Assembly: GCA_904501775.1 (NCBI GenBank)
Contig: CAJGCJ010000009.1
Location: 1 to 29,305 of the forward strand
Direction: 5' to 3'
Length of the DNA: 29,305 nt
Source: an uncultured Bacteroidaceae bacterium
GTDB taxonomy: Bacteria; Bacteroidota; Bacteroidia; Bacteroidales; Bacteroidaceae
Every line of letters starts with the position of its first letter. Position 1 is the stretch's first letter. Under the pieces are notes generated by a model. That model did not search any database, was not told where the DNA came from, and was given only the letters and a program-made list of their open reading frames with translations. Below, one piece after another: positions 8,394 through 16,397 of this stretch. Both the position numbers and the translations under genes were made by a program.

Positions 8394-10547
8394 TCACTTG
8401 ACGTAGACTTTCTCGCCATTGACAATATACAATCCCTTGACAGGTGCCTCTACCTTATTTCCTTTTATATCGTAGATTGCATCACTTTTCATAGTCTCCT
8501 TTATATCATCAATACCGGTTGTGGTCTTTGCATAATAAATTTGCAGGGTAGAACCTGAATCTGCCCCCCCGGTCCAGAATGCCAACCTGTTATCGCGGTT
8601 GTTCACCTTGTTCGAAGGAGTACCCTTCTCATACATATAAGCATGTGATACATCCTTTGATCCCAAGCTTGTAGAGTTTTCGAACATCCAAAGATCGGTA
8701 TTGCCGCTTCTGATGGCATCTACAGGCTGCATTGTAGGAAAAGAAGAGCCACCACTGTCGCCATACATCTGTGTGGGTGCTGCAAGTACTTTACCGGCGC
8801 CTTCCTGCATATTATACAGGCGGTAGCCATCCTCGTCGTTTCCTGTAAAGCACCATAGCTGCGACTTGTTTTCGATATCGACAACCGTATTGTCTAGAGC
8901 TATATAATTGGCATTACCATTTGTAAGAACGTATCCCTGCTGGCCTATCTGGATTGTATACCAAGTGGTTCCATCGGCAAAATTTCCATTCTCAATGGTA
9001 GTTGTTGTATAGCGTGTAGGTTTCTCGGGCTCCTGATATGTTCCCTCTTCGATGAAGAGTCCTTCAATCTCTACATCTCCACACATACACTTTGCAGGAA
9101 TAACGATTTCATCGTTCTCATCGAACTGCTGACGCTCGAGGAAGAGTTTCTGCCACTGCACGTTGCCGTTGACAATACTGTCGCCCTGCAGGTTATATCC
9201 ATACTTGACTATTACACCTCCATATTCAAAACCGTTCTCGGGATTCATCCTAATCCTGAATTCCTTGCCGAAAGGTGCCTGATAGGTAACAAGGCGTTCG
9301 CCGTCTACAGCCGAAAGAACCTCGCCGTTGCGATTGGCATCGTTGACATTACAGTAGTCGCCATGTACATTCAACATAACATCGATAATACCACCACCGT
9401 TTTCTATGATAGAATTGGACTGGTCCATACAGCCGGCAGGGTCTATGCTGTTCCAATCCACCTTGTATCTCATACGATATACGCCATTCTTGACATCTGA
9501 AGGTATCTTGAACGAAGGCATCTTCAGTGTATTTCGCGCATTGCCGGTCAATGTAGTTCCCGCACTATTCACACCTTTTGAATCGTCAGTTCCACCGTAG
9601 AATGAGAATGATACCAAATCACTTCCTTCTGCTATTGACAAATCGTCGTTTACATTAGCATTGAATTTACCGTCATTTGAATAATCCACATACGCATAAG
9701 CATGCATCCAACCACCGGTATATGCCACACTGGGGATTACAGTCTCACCTGCCTTTACAAGCAACTGTTCGGCTGTCATATCAACATAGACGGTATTGGG
9801 TGTTGCAGGCGACGATATTGTCTGTATCGCGCTCCCGTTTGCCTGCAATTTGACAGAGTTCAAACGACGGTCGCTGCGTGTATACTCCTGTTCCTCACCC
9901 ATAGCAGTCTGATAGTAGCCATATATGAGTTCCGAAGAGGGGTCGTTATTCACCTTAATATCATCGATATAACATATTGCATCCTCGGTGTAGTTGTGGG
10001 GCGATTCACAGTCGGGAACAACAACCAGACTATATATATCAATGCCACCGTTACCCTTGATAGGGAGCACTACATCCTGCCATTTGTCGGCACCTATATC
10101 TGTTGTAGACATTGCCCAGAACTGCTCGGTCTGGGGCGACTGATCCATACGCTCGGTGCGTTTACCCAAACCTACAACCATAACACGGCCACCGTAAGGA
10201 CGATACACCTTTACATGCAGATACTTTGTCGTTGTTGTAAGTTCAAATGTAGTGTTAAGGTCGACACGGACACCGAAAGTATTGCTTCCAAAACGTGAAC
10301 GCTGTACTGCAAGTATCTTTGAGGAAGCATTGGGCGCCTCACCCAGCTGATCATCGACATATTGCAGATGATTGTCTATTACGGCATAGTTTCCGCTAAG
10401 TGCACCGGTGCGGAAAGGCGATGCCTCCCATGTATCATAAACACCCAAAGACTTATAATCCTGTCTCTCGAATGTCACCTCTGTCTGCGCAAATGCAACC
10501 ATTGGCAATGCAAGGGCAGCAAGTGCAAATAATTTACTGTACTTCAT
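8394..10547 (-). CDS. Secreted multidomain protein of unknown function with T9SS-like C-terminal tail
   Basis: I do not recognise a characterised homologue of this 717-residue protein. It has a signal peptide (residues 1-20, ending PMVAFA). Residues about 22-200 look like a beta-sandwich, carbohydrate-binding-like module ending in CYIDDIKVN. Residues about 205-395 contain AYVDYSNDGKFN (285-296), typical of GEVED-type modules in secreted Bacteroidetes proteins. Residues about 395-505 form a Cys-containing region with CMCGDVEIEG. Residues about 520-675 resemble the ricin-like or lectin-like modules found on Bacteroidetes glycosidases, with repeated aromatic motifs (TTWYTIQIG, SQLWCFTG, TDLWMFEN). 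The tail YDIKGNKVEAPVKGLYIVNG resembles a type IX secretion or surface-anchoring domain. No catalytic motif is visible. The gene lies 20 bp downstream of the GH29 fucosidase, so the two are almost certainly cotranscribed. A glycan-binding partner of the fucosidase is plausible (inference). Confidence 0.75.
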   Translation of the reverse strand: MKYSKLFALAALALPMVAFAQTEVTFERQDYKSLGVYDTWEASPFRTGALSGNYAVIDNHLQYVDDQLGEAPNASSKILAVQRSRFGSNTFGVRVDLNTTFELTTTTKYLHVKVYRPYGGRVMVVGLGKRTERMDQSPQTEQFWAMSTTDIGADKWQDVVLPIKGNGGIDIYSLVVVPDCESPHNYTEDAICYIDDIKVNNDPSSELIYGYYQTAMGEEQEYTRSDRRLNSVKLQANGSAIQTISSPATPNTVYVDMTAEQLLVKAGETVIPSVAYTGGWMHAYAYVDYSNDGKFNANVNDDLSIAEGSDLVSFSFYGGTDDSKGVNSAGTTLTGNARNTLKMPSFKIPSDVKNGVYRMRYKVDWNSIDPAGCMDQSNSIIENGGGIIDVMLNVHGDYCNVNDANRNGEVLSAVDGERLVTYQAPFGKEFRIRMNPENGFEYGGVIVKYGYNLQGDSIVNGNVQWQKLFLERQQFDENDEIVIPAKCMCGDVEIEGLFIEEGTYQEPEKPTRYTTTTIENGNFADGTTWYTIQIGQQGYVLTNGNANYIALDNTVVDIENKSQLWCFTGNDEDGYRLYNMQEGAGKVLAAPTQMYGDSGGSSFPTMQPVDAIRSGNTDLWMFENSTSLGSKDVSHAYMYEKGTPSNKVNNRDNRLAFWTGGADSGSTLQIYYAKTTTGIDDIKETMKSDAIYDIKGNKVEAPVKGLYIVNGEKVYVK

Positions 10548-10567
10548 AATTAATCCAATGATTTACA

Positions 10568-12088
10568 TTAATAAATACCAACTTTGCTTATAAGAGGACA
10601 AGCCTTGCTGTCCTCAATGACAATGCGCACGGCTTTTGCTTTGAAACCGCTTCCGTAACTGTCGGATGTACTTCCATGGAGAGGGATAATTCTCTTGTAA
10701 CCCACAGTTGTTGTCTCTACATTTGAAGCGCGGCGTGTCCAGTTATTGCCATCCTCGCTTGTCTCAATATGGAATTTCTTCACACGCTGTCCCTTGGCTA
10801 TGTACTCCATAATCTCGACGTAACGTACAGTCTGTGCATTGTCCCATGTAAGCGTAATTGTATTCTCAATCACTCCGTCATTCGATGCCCAGTAGGTATC
10901 CTTATTGCCGTCGTTCATGTTTGCAGCCTCATAGTTACGGCCGGCACCTGCTGTACGTGTATCGCTAACTGTAATCCTTGCCTTGAGGGCAAGGTCGTTG
11001 CCCAAACGGTCTTCTATGAGCTTACCCATTCCGACAAGTGAATTGACCGAAGCTTGGGGAAGGATACCGGCTTTATTTGGGGGAATATTAAGAATAAGTG
11101 TTGAATTGCGGCCTACTGTCTCAAGATACATCTGGAAGAGACGCTCCGAAGTGAGTGGCGACTCTCCGTCGTGATAGAACCATCCCTGATTTGTTGCTTT
11201 GGCATCACTCTCACCCGGCAACCAGTACCAACCATTTTCTGTTCCATACATACCGTTGCTCTCGGGAGAGTAGTCGCGGTTCTCGGGCGACCAGTTTGTC
11301 TGTCCTGCCCAACCAGCCTCGTTACCAATCCAGCGTGCTTCACCACCAACACCCCACATTACGCAATCGGGGCACACTTTGTGTATGCTGTCGCGCAGGT
11401 TAGGTACATCGTAATAGGTTGCGCGGTCGACATTGACAGTGGTGTTGCGACCACCGTAGTAACCGCTACCGCCGTTTGCACCGTCGAACCACATCTCGAA
11501 CTGGTCGGTACCATAAGCTGCAAGCTCGGCACACTGACGAAGGAAAACATCCTTTACATATTTATCGGTTCCATAGTGTACACTGTTACGGTCCCAAGGA
11601 GATACATAGAAACCATATTTAAGTCCCAAATCCCTTGCAGCATCGGCAAAGTCGCGGGGGATGTTTACTGCACGGCCATACTCATTGCCCGAGTTTGTCA
11701 CATTATGTTCAGTAGTCTCTGTGGGCCACAAGCAGAAACCGTCGTGATGCTTTACAACTGCAATACCACCACGCATACCTGCCTGTTTGGCAACCTCGAG
11801 CCATTGGCGGGGGTTAGGAGCTGCAGTAGGAGCAAATCTCTGACGATTCTCATCGCCATTACCCCACTCGAGTCCTGTATACGTATTCATACCATAGTGG
11901 AAGAATGCATAGAACTCTGTCTCTTGCCACTTAAGCTGTCGTGGGTGAGGCACAGGGTGCACTTCTACCGGCTCATTGTCGGGATTGGCCGGAATCTCAT
12001 TCTTAAGTTCAAGCTGCGCCGAAACTGCCGTAGGGAAGAAAAGCCCTGCCAACAGCATCGGTTTTAACAGTTCTGAAATTTTTCTCAT
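10568..12088 (-). CDS. Secreted GH29 alpha-L-fucosidase with C-terminal F5/8 type C domain
   Basis: This 506-residue protein has a signal peptide (residues 1-24, ending AVSA). The GH29 catalytic barrel spans about residues 45-365. Visible motifs are FFHYGMNTY (62-70), VVKHHDGFCLWPT (111-123), YGFYVSPWDRN (158-168) and QFEMWFDGANGG (196-207), where D202 is the expected retaining nucleophile. Residues about 372-506 form an F5/8 type C (galactose-binding-like) domain with DGNKDTYWASNDG and FHIETSEDGNNW. This two-domain layout and the WFDGANGG motif resemble the GH29-B branch, which prefers alpha-1,3/1,4 fucose such as Lewis antigens (family knowledge; specificity here is inferred). It is the first gene of a two-gene unit with the 717-residue unknown protein. 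It complements the GH95 enzyme nearby, which would remove alpha-1,2 fucose. Confidence 0.93.
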   Translation of the reverse strand: MRKISELLKPMLLAGLFFPTAVSAQLELKNEIPANPDNEPVEVHPVPHPRQLKWQETEFYAFFHYGMNTYTGLEWGNGDENRQRFAPTAAPNPRQWLEVAKQAGMRGGIAVVKHHDGFCLWPTETTEHNVTNSGNEYGRAVNIPRDFADAARDLGLKYGFYVSPWDRNSVHYGTDKYVKDVFLRQCAELAAYGTDQFEMWFDGANGGSGYYGGRNTTVNVDRATYYDVPNLRDSIHKVCPDCVMWGVGGEARWIGNEAGWAGQTNWSPENRDYSPESNGMYGTENGWYWLPGESDAKATNQGWFYHDGESPLTSERLFQMYLETVGRNSTLILNIPPNKAGILPQASVNSLVGMGKLIEDRLGNDLALKARITVSDTRTAGAGRNYEAANMNDGNKDTYWASNDGVIENTITLTWDNAQTVRYVEIMEYIAKGQRVKKFHIETSEDGNNWTRRASNVETTTVGYKRIIPLHGSTSDSYGSGFKAKAVRIVIEDSKACPLISKVGIY

Positions 12089-12152
12089 AAGTACTATTGT
12101 TTAATAAAATTTATTGTTCTGCGCGTTTTGTGCATAGTATGCTTACATTATT

Positions 12153-12183
12153 CAAAAATGGATAAATAATATTAATGGGCAAA
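12153..12183 (-). promoter_or_regulatory. Candidate promoter for the GH29 unit
   Basis: On the minus strand, TTTG (12183-12180) is followed after 19 bp by CATTTTTG (12160-12153), one mismatch from TAnnTTTG at the correct Bacteroidetes spacing. It lies about 65 bp upstream of the GH29 ATG. A short near-palindrome, GCATAGTATGC (12132-12142), lies close to the expected transcription start and could be an operator. Confidence 0.4.
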
Positions 12184-12279
12184 ATAACCAAAGTTGATTT
12201 TATATTTTTTTAACATACTCTTTCACTCTTATAGGAATTTCATCTGATATTCAACGTGAATGAGGCAAGTACAAAACAA

Positions 12280-12314
12280 TAAAAAACATCTGTTCAATTT
12301 CTCGAACAGATGTT
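12280..12314 (-). terminator. Rho-independent terminator of the serC-serA-DUF1015-yigZ operon
   Basis: An 11-bp perfect stem, AACATCTGTTC/GAACAGATGTT (12285-12295 and 12304-12314), has an 8-base loop. On the minus strand it is followed by TTTTTTATTG. It lies 22 bp beyond the yigZ stop codon. This is a classic intrinsic terminator. Confidence 0.85.
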
Positions 12315-12336
12315 ACATGGAAAATGGAATTGCTCG

Positions 12337-12957
12337 CTAAGATTTCTCAATCTTGAGAATTCCCCTACTTGCTATTTCTAACTTTTCGTATCGTTCAATA
12401 AGCCGTGGCATACGCGAAAGACGCATGGACAGGCGCATAAGACAATCATTGTCGAACACCTGCTCCACCACCTTAGGCTCCTCTTCCTTGACAACGCGCA
12501 ATACATCATTGAGCAGTTCATAAGGAAAGCGCAGCACTATCTCGTCGTTAATGGTCTTTTCAATATGCTCCACCGAGTCGAGTGCTTCGGCTGCAGCTAT
12601 CCTATAAGCAACTATCAAGCCACTTGTACCCAATTTTACACCGCCAAAATAGCGTACCACAATCACAAGGACATTCGTAAGTTCCTTGCTATGTATCTGC
12701 CCAAGAATGGGCTTTCCGGCAGTTCCCGAAGGCTCACCGTTATCATTGGCACGCTCCTGCTCGCCACGCTCTCCCAAGCGGTAGGCATAACAGACGTGTC
12801 GGGCATCGTAGTACTTCTTCTGATAGGCCTCGACATGCTCCTTAACCTCTTCGACCGTCTTTACAGGAATGGCAAAAGCGAGGAACTTGCTCCGCTTTTC
12901 GGAGTAAGTTCCCTCGCCGGCTATATCTATTGTCTTATATACGTCCTCGGGTAACAT
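12337..12957 (-). CDS. yigZ: YigZ/IMPACT family protein (UPF0029)
   Basis: This 206-residue cytoplasmic protein has the IMPACT N-terminal domain. Visible family motifs are EKRSKFLAFAIPV (about 20-32), ARHVCYAYRLG, the glycine-rich NDNGEPSGTAGKPIL (about 72-86) and VVRYFGGVKLGTSGLIVAY (about 100-118). The C-terminal region (about 135-200) fits the DUF1949 ferredoxin-like domain. Eukaryotic IMPACT tunes the amino-acid starvation response through Gcn1; the bacterial role is unsettled. Its ATG overlaps the DUF1015 stop by one base (TAATG on the minus strand), implying translational coupling within the serine operon. The association with an amino-acid operon is notable but not proof of function. 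Confidence 0.88.
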   Translation of the reverse strand: MLPEDVYKTIDIAGEGTYSEKRSKFLAFAIPVKTVEEVKEHVEAYQKKYYDARHVCYAYRLGERGEQERANDNGEPSGTAGKPILGQIHSKELTNVLVIVVRYFGGVKLGTSGLIVAYRIAAAEALDSVEHIEKTINDEIVLRFPYELLNDVLRVVKEEEPKVVEQVFDNDCLMRLSMRLSRMPRLIERYEKLEIASRGILKIEKS

Positions 12958-14204
12958 TACGAGAGTTTATGTATTACAAGTCCCGAGCGCAGTTTAGGCT
13001 CGAACCATGTTGTCTTTGGAGGCATTATATTGCCTGTATCGGCAATATCCACCAACTGTTTCATCGATACGGGATAAAGCGCCAAGGCCGCCTTCATCTC
13101 ACCGCTGTCAACACGACGCTCAAGCTCGCCAAGACCGCGTATTCCACCTACGAAATCGACACGTTTGCTTGTTCTGAGGTCTTTTATACCCAATATCTTA
13201 TCGAGTATCAGATTCGATGATATTGTAACATCGAGCACACCTATGGGATCGCTGTCGTCGTATGTACCGGGCTTGGCTGTGAGACTATACCACACACCCT
13301 CGAGGTAGAGTGCAAAGTTGTGCAATGCACATGGCTTGTATATATCCGAGCCTTTGGCCTCAACCTCGAAATCGGCACTCAGGGCATCAAGGAACTGAGC
13401 CGCGCTAAGGCCGTTAAGGTCTTTTACCACACGATTGTAGTCGATGATTGTCAGCTGGCTTGAGGGGAAACATACAGCCATGAAATAGTTGTACTCCTCG
13501 TTGCCTTTGTGAGCTGGATTATTGTCGGCCTTCTCTTTTCCGACAAGCGCAGCAGCTGCCGAACGATGATGTCCGTCGGCAATATACAGCGCAGGCATCG
13601 ACGCAAACTCTTCTGTAATGACTCGTATATCATCATCATTATCTATCACCCACAACTGATGGCGGAATCCATCGAGTTGCGCGGTAAAATCGTATTCGGG
13701 AGCATCTGTCACATATTTTGCAACAAGAGCATCGAGAGCATCGTTGTCGGGATAGGCGAAAAAGACCGGCTCGATATTGGCATCGTTCACACGCACATGT
13801 TTCATACGGTCCTCTTCCTTATCCTTGCGGGTGAGCTCATGCTTCTTGATTACTCCGTTCATATAATCATCTACATACGCACATACAACAAGACCATACT
13901 GGGTCTTTCCATTCATAGTCTGCGCATATATATAGTACTGCTCTTTATCGTCCTGCACGAGCCATCCCTCTTTTTGGAACTTCGCAAAGTTCTCGGCAGC
14001 CTTTGCATATACCTGAGGCTCGTGCTCGTCGGTACCAACCGGGAAATCAATCTCGGGACGGATAATATGATAGAGCGACATTTCGTTGTCACCGGCCTCG
14101 GCACGCGCCTCGTCAGAGTTCAATACGTCATAGGGACGGCTCTGAACCTTCTCTACAAGGTTTTTGGGAGGACGCACTCCCTTAAAAGGTTTTACAACAG
14201 CCAT
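12957..14204 (-). CDS. DUF1015 family protein in the serine-biosynthesis operon
   Basis: This 415-residue soluble protein belongs to the uncharacterised DUF1015 family. Family motifs seen are SRPYDVLNSDEAR (22-34), YHIIRPEID (45-53), KHELTRKDKEEDRMKH (121-136), EPVFFAYPD (145-153), the strongly conserved ADGHHRSAA (209-217) and the C-terminal MPPKTTWFEPKLRSGLVIH. No signal peptide or membrane segment is present. DGHHR resembles the motif used by ParB/Srx-fold nucleotide-binding proteins, a superfamily that includes free-serine kinases of the SerK/SbnI type; this is my inference, not an established assignment. The gene follows serA by 48 bp, with a perfect palindrome between them, and overlaps yigZ by one base. 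I recall the serC-serA-DUF1015 order recurring in other anaerobes, which argues for a role in serine or phosphoserine metabolism. No serB phosphatase is visible in the window. Confidence 0.9.
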   Translation of the reverse strand: MAVVKPFKGVRPPKNLVEKVQSRPYDVLNSDEARAEAGDNEMSLYHIIRPEIDFPVGTDEHEPQVYAKAAENFAKFQKEGWLVQDDKEQYYIYAQTMNGKTQYGLVVCAYVDDYMNGVIKKHELTRKDKEEDRMKHVRVNDANIEPVFFAYPDNDALDALVAKYVTDAPEYDFTAQLDGFRHQLWVIDNDDDIRVITEEFASMPALYIADGHHRSAAAALVGKEKADNNPAHKGNEEYNYFMAVCFPSSQLTIIDYNRVVKDLNGLSAAQFLDALSADFEVEAKGSDIYKPCALHNFALYLEGVWYSLTAKPGTYDDSDPIGVLDVTISSNLILDKILGIKDLRTSKRVDFVGGIRGLGELERRVDSGEMKAALALYPVSMKQLVDIADTGNIMPPKTTWFEPKLRSGLVIHKLS

Positions 14205-14220
14205 ATTATTGTTATATTAT

Positions 14221-14242
14221 GCAGCACACCGCGGTGTGCTGC
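14221..14242 (-). repeat. Perfect 22-bp palindrome between serA and DUF1015
   Basis: Arms GCAGCACACC (14221-14230) and GGTGTGCTGC (14233-14242) flank only GC. It lies 10 bp after the serA stop and 16 bp before the DUF1015 ATG. No T-tract follows on the minus strand. It could be an mRNA-processing or partial-termination element, or a protein-binding operator. Confidence 0.65.
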
Positions 14243-14252
14243 TTCTCTTTAA

Positions 14253-15173
14253 TTACTTGTTTACTCTGAAACGTTCGTTTCCATTCTCAAAGAAGTCGAC
14301 AATCTGCTTTGCTGCAGCAATTCCGGCATTTACATTAGCTTCGGCTGTCTGCGCACCCATCTTCTTGGGAGTGGCAAAGAAGCGTCCTTCGAACTTTGCA
14401 AATTCATCCAAAGCATCGGGAGCGACATCTGTCACATACTTGATATCGGGACGTGCCGCCATTACCTCGAGCAACTCAGGCTCGTTGATAACCTCTTTAC
14501 GCGCTGTATTCACAAGCAATGCAGGCTTGGGCATTGAACCAACGAGAGCAGCACCAATTGAGTGTTTTGTCTCGGGAGTCGCAGGGATATGTATTGAAAC
14601 CACATCACATGTGCTGTAGAGTTCCTCAACGGTATCAACGCGTTTCACACCATCGGCATCAACAATCTCTTGGGGCGTGTAGCAGTCGTAGATGTATATA
14701 TCCATTCCAAAGCCTTTGGCAATTCGACCCACATTGCGGCCTACGTTACCATAGGCATGGATTCCCAACTTCTTGCCTTTAAGCTCGGTTCCCGATGTTC
14801 CGTTATACATATTGCGGCAAGCATATACCATCATACCGAAAGCAAGCTCGGCTACCGCATTTGCATTCTGTCCGGGGGTGTTCATCACACACACATTGTG
14901 CGCAGTTGCAGCTGCAAGGTCGACATTGTCGTAACCTGCACCGGCACGCACGACTATCTTAAGATTCTTGGCTGCTGCAAGCACATCCTCATCTACCTTA
15001 TCACTGCGGATTATCACTGCGTCCACATCGGCAACAGCATCCAGCAACTGCTGTTTATCGCTATATTTTTCGAGCATGCACAACTCATAGCCGGCACCCT
15101 CTACTACCTCTTTTATACCCTTTACGGCAACAGCGGCAAAGGGTTTTTCGGTTGCAACAAGTATCTTTTTCAT
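14253..15173 (-). CDS. serA: D-3-phosphoglycerate dehydrogenase
   Basis: It oxidises 3-phosphoglycerate to 3-phosphohydroxypyruvate with NAD, the first step of serine synthesis, in the cytoplasm. I chose the ATG at 15173 (MKKILVATEKPF), giving 306 residues, the short form typical of Bacteroidetes. An ATG at 15185 would add four residues with no family support. Visible motifs are RAGAGYDNVDLAAA (substrate domain), the NAD-binding GIHAYGNVGRNVGRIAKGFG (GxGxxG-type region with G-Y-G-N-V-G), HIPATPETKHSIG, LVNTARKEVI containing the catalytic Arg, and GAQTAEANVNAG near the end in place of a long regulatory domain. There is no ACT domain, so classical serine feedback through ACT is not expected. 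The start lies 15 bp after the serC stop, so the two are cotranscribed. Confidence 0.95.
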   Translation of the reverse strand: MKKILVATEKPFAAVAVKGIKEVVEGAGYELCMLEKYSDKQQLLDAVADVDAVIIRSDKVDEDVLAAAKNLKIVVRAGAGYDNVDLAAATAHNVCVMNTPGQNANAVAELAFGMMVYACRNMYNGTSGTELKGKKLGIHAYGNVGRNVGRIAKGFGMDIYIYDCYTPQEIVDADGVKRVDTVEELYSTCDVVSIHIPATPETKHSIGAALVGSMPKPALLVNTARKEVINEPELLEVMAARPDIKYVTDVAPDALDEFAKFEGRFFATPKKMGAQTAEANVNAGIAAAKQIVDFFENGNERFRVNK

Positions 15174-15188
15174 TGTCTGCCGCATCAA

Positions 15189-16256
15189 TTAATGGTTCTT
15201 CTGAAAATCTTTCATACACTCGACAAGGGCCTGCACAGCCTCGAGAGACAATGCATTGTAGCACGATGCACGGAAACCGCCTATTGAACGGTGACCCTTG
15301 ATACCTACCATGCCCTTAGACTGTGCATAAGCCATGAAATCAGCCTCAAGTTCCTTATACTCGTCGGCCATTACAAAGTCGATATTCATAAGCGAACGAT
15401 CCTCTACTGCAGCTGTTCCACGGAAGAGAGGGTTGCGGTCAATCTCGCCATAAAGAAGCTCGGCACGCTCAAGCGCACGGCGCTGCATCTCTTTCACACC
15501 ACCCTGTGCCTTAATCCAACGCAAATTCTGCATTGCAGAATAGATGGGCAATACGGGAGGAGTATTGAACATTGAACCGCCTTCGATGTGTGTACGATAG
15601 TCGAGCATTGTGGGGATTGTACGTGACACTTTGCCAAGAGCATCATTCTTTACGATAACGAATGTCACACCCGAGGGAGCAAGATTCTTTTGCGCTCCAC
15701 CATAGATGCAGGCATATTTGCTTACATCGACAGGACGTGAGAAGATATCCGATGACATATCGGCAATGAGGGGTACAGGAGAGTCAATATCTGTACGGAT
15801 TTCTGTTCCGTATATTGTATTGTTCGTTGTTATATGGAAATAATCGGCATCTGTGGGAATGACATAATCCTTAGGAATGTAGCAATATGTCTTATCCTTA
15901 GACGATGCAACCTCGACAGCCTCACCGAAATTCTTGGCCTCTTTCAACGCCTTATTTGCCCAAGTACCTGTATTCAGGTAAGCAGCCTTCTTGTTCAGGA
16001 AGTTATAAGGTACCATACAGAACTGCATACTTGCACCACCACCAAGGAAAAGCACCGAGTAACCCTCGGGAATATCGAGCAGCTCTTTGAACAGAGCGAC
16101 AGCCTCATCCAACACTGCCTGAAAATCCTTGGAACGGTGACTGATTTCAAGAATCGACAAACCCGAGCCATTTAAATCAAGCACTGCTTTTGCTGTATTC
16201 TCAATAACCTCACGCGGCAAAACCGAAGGACCGGCATTAAAATTAAATTTCTTCAT
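15189..16256 (-). CDS. serC: Phosphoserine aminotransferase
   Basis: This 355-residue class-V PLP aminotransferase converts 3-phosphohydroxypyruvate and glutamate to O-phosphoserine; the family can also serve vitamin B6 synthesis. Motifs seen are NFNAGPSVLP at the N-terminus, ISHRSKDFQ (38-46) for substrate phosphate binding, FLGGGASMQF (70-79), DMSSDIFSRP and IYGGAQKNLAPSGV (184-197), where K190 is the PLP lysine. The C-terminus has GHRSIGGFRASCYNAL. The length is normal. It is the first gene of the serC-serA-DUF1015-yigZ operon. Its leader carries a strong hairpin at 16297-16322 that may govern operon expression. Confidence 0.96.
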   Translation of the reverse strand: MKKFNFNAGPSVLPREVIENTAKAVLDLNGSGLSILEISHRSKDFQAVLDEAVALFKELLDIPEGYSVLFLGGGASMQFCMVPYNFLNKKAAYLNTGTWANKALKEAKNFGEAVEVASSKDKTYCYIPKDYVIPTDADYFHITTNNTIYGTEIRTDIDSPVPLIADMSSDIFSRPVDVSKYACIYGGAQKNLAPSGVTFVIVKNDALGKVSRTIPTMLDYRTHIEGGSMFNTPPVLPIYSAMQNLRWIKAQGGVKEMQRRALERAELLYGEIDRNPLFRGTAAVEDRSLMNIDFVMADEYKELEADFMAYAQSKGMVGIKGHRSIGGFRASCYNALSLEAVQALVECMKDFQKNH

Positions 16257-16296
16257 ATATTCTTGTGTTTCAATTAATACTCTATCTTAAATAAAA

Positions 16297-16322
16297 GTAT
16301 GTGCTGCACAAACAGCACATAC
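16297..16322 (-). promoter_or_regulatory. Hairpin with T-rich tail in the serC leader; possible attenuator
   Basis: A perfect 10-bp stem, GTATGTGCTG/CAGCACATAC (16297-16306 and 16313-16322), has a 6-base loop. On the minus strand it is followed by TTTTATTT and lies 40 bp upstream of the serC ATG. It could be an attenuator or a 5'-end stabiliser, because the predicted serC transcription start is at or just upstream of its first base. Confidence 0.5.
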
Positions 16323-16328
16323 ACAGCT

Positions 16329-16337
16329 GCGAAGTTA
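16329..16337 (-). promoter_or_regulatory. Candidate -7 box for the serC operon
   Basis: On the minus strand this reads TAACTTCGC, one base from TAnnTTTGC. It lies between the helicase terminator and the serC hairpin, where a promoter is needed. No clear -33 element is present. Similar TAnnTTCGC strings precede the sulfatase and tex genes. Confidence 0.35.
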
Positions 16338-16397
16338 ACATTTTTTTTATTAACTTTATTATTTTCAGACTTTTTTTCACCGTTTTAATGAAAAAAG

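Noticed and set aside
11171..12067. A 298-codon open frame on the plus strand opposite the GH29 gene
   Set aside because: The opposite strand encodes a complete GH29 enzyme with all motifs; the shadow protein has no recognisable features.
3419..12088. A complete canonical polysaccharide utilisation locus
   Set aside because: Only a SusC-like gene is visible, on the edge, with no SusD, no hybrid two-component regulator and no ECF sigma pair in the window, so I describe a glycan locus but not a complete PUL.
13509..14252. A 247-codon open frame on the plus strand opposite DUF1015
   Set aside because: It lies antisense to a conserved-motif protein in a tight operon and shows only hydrophobic low-information sequence.
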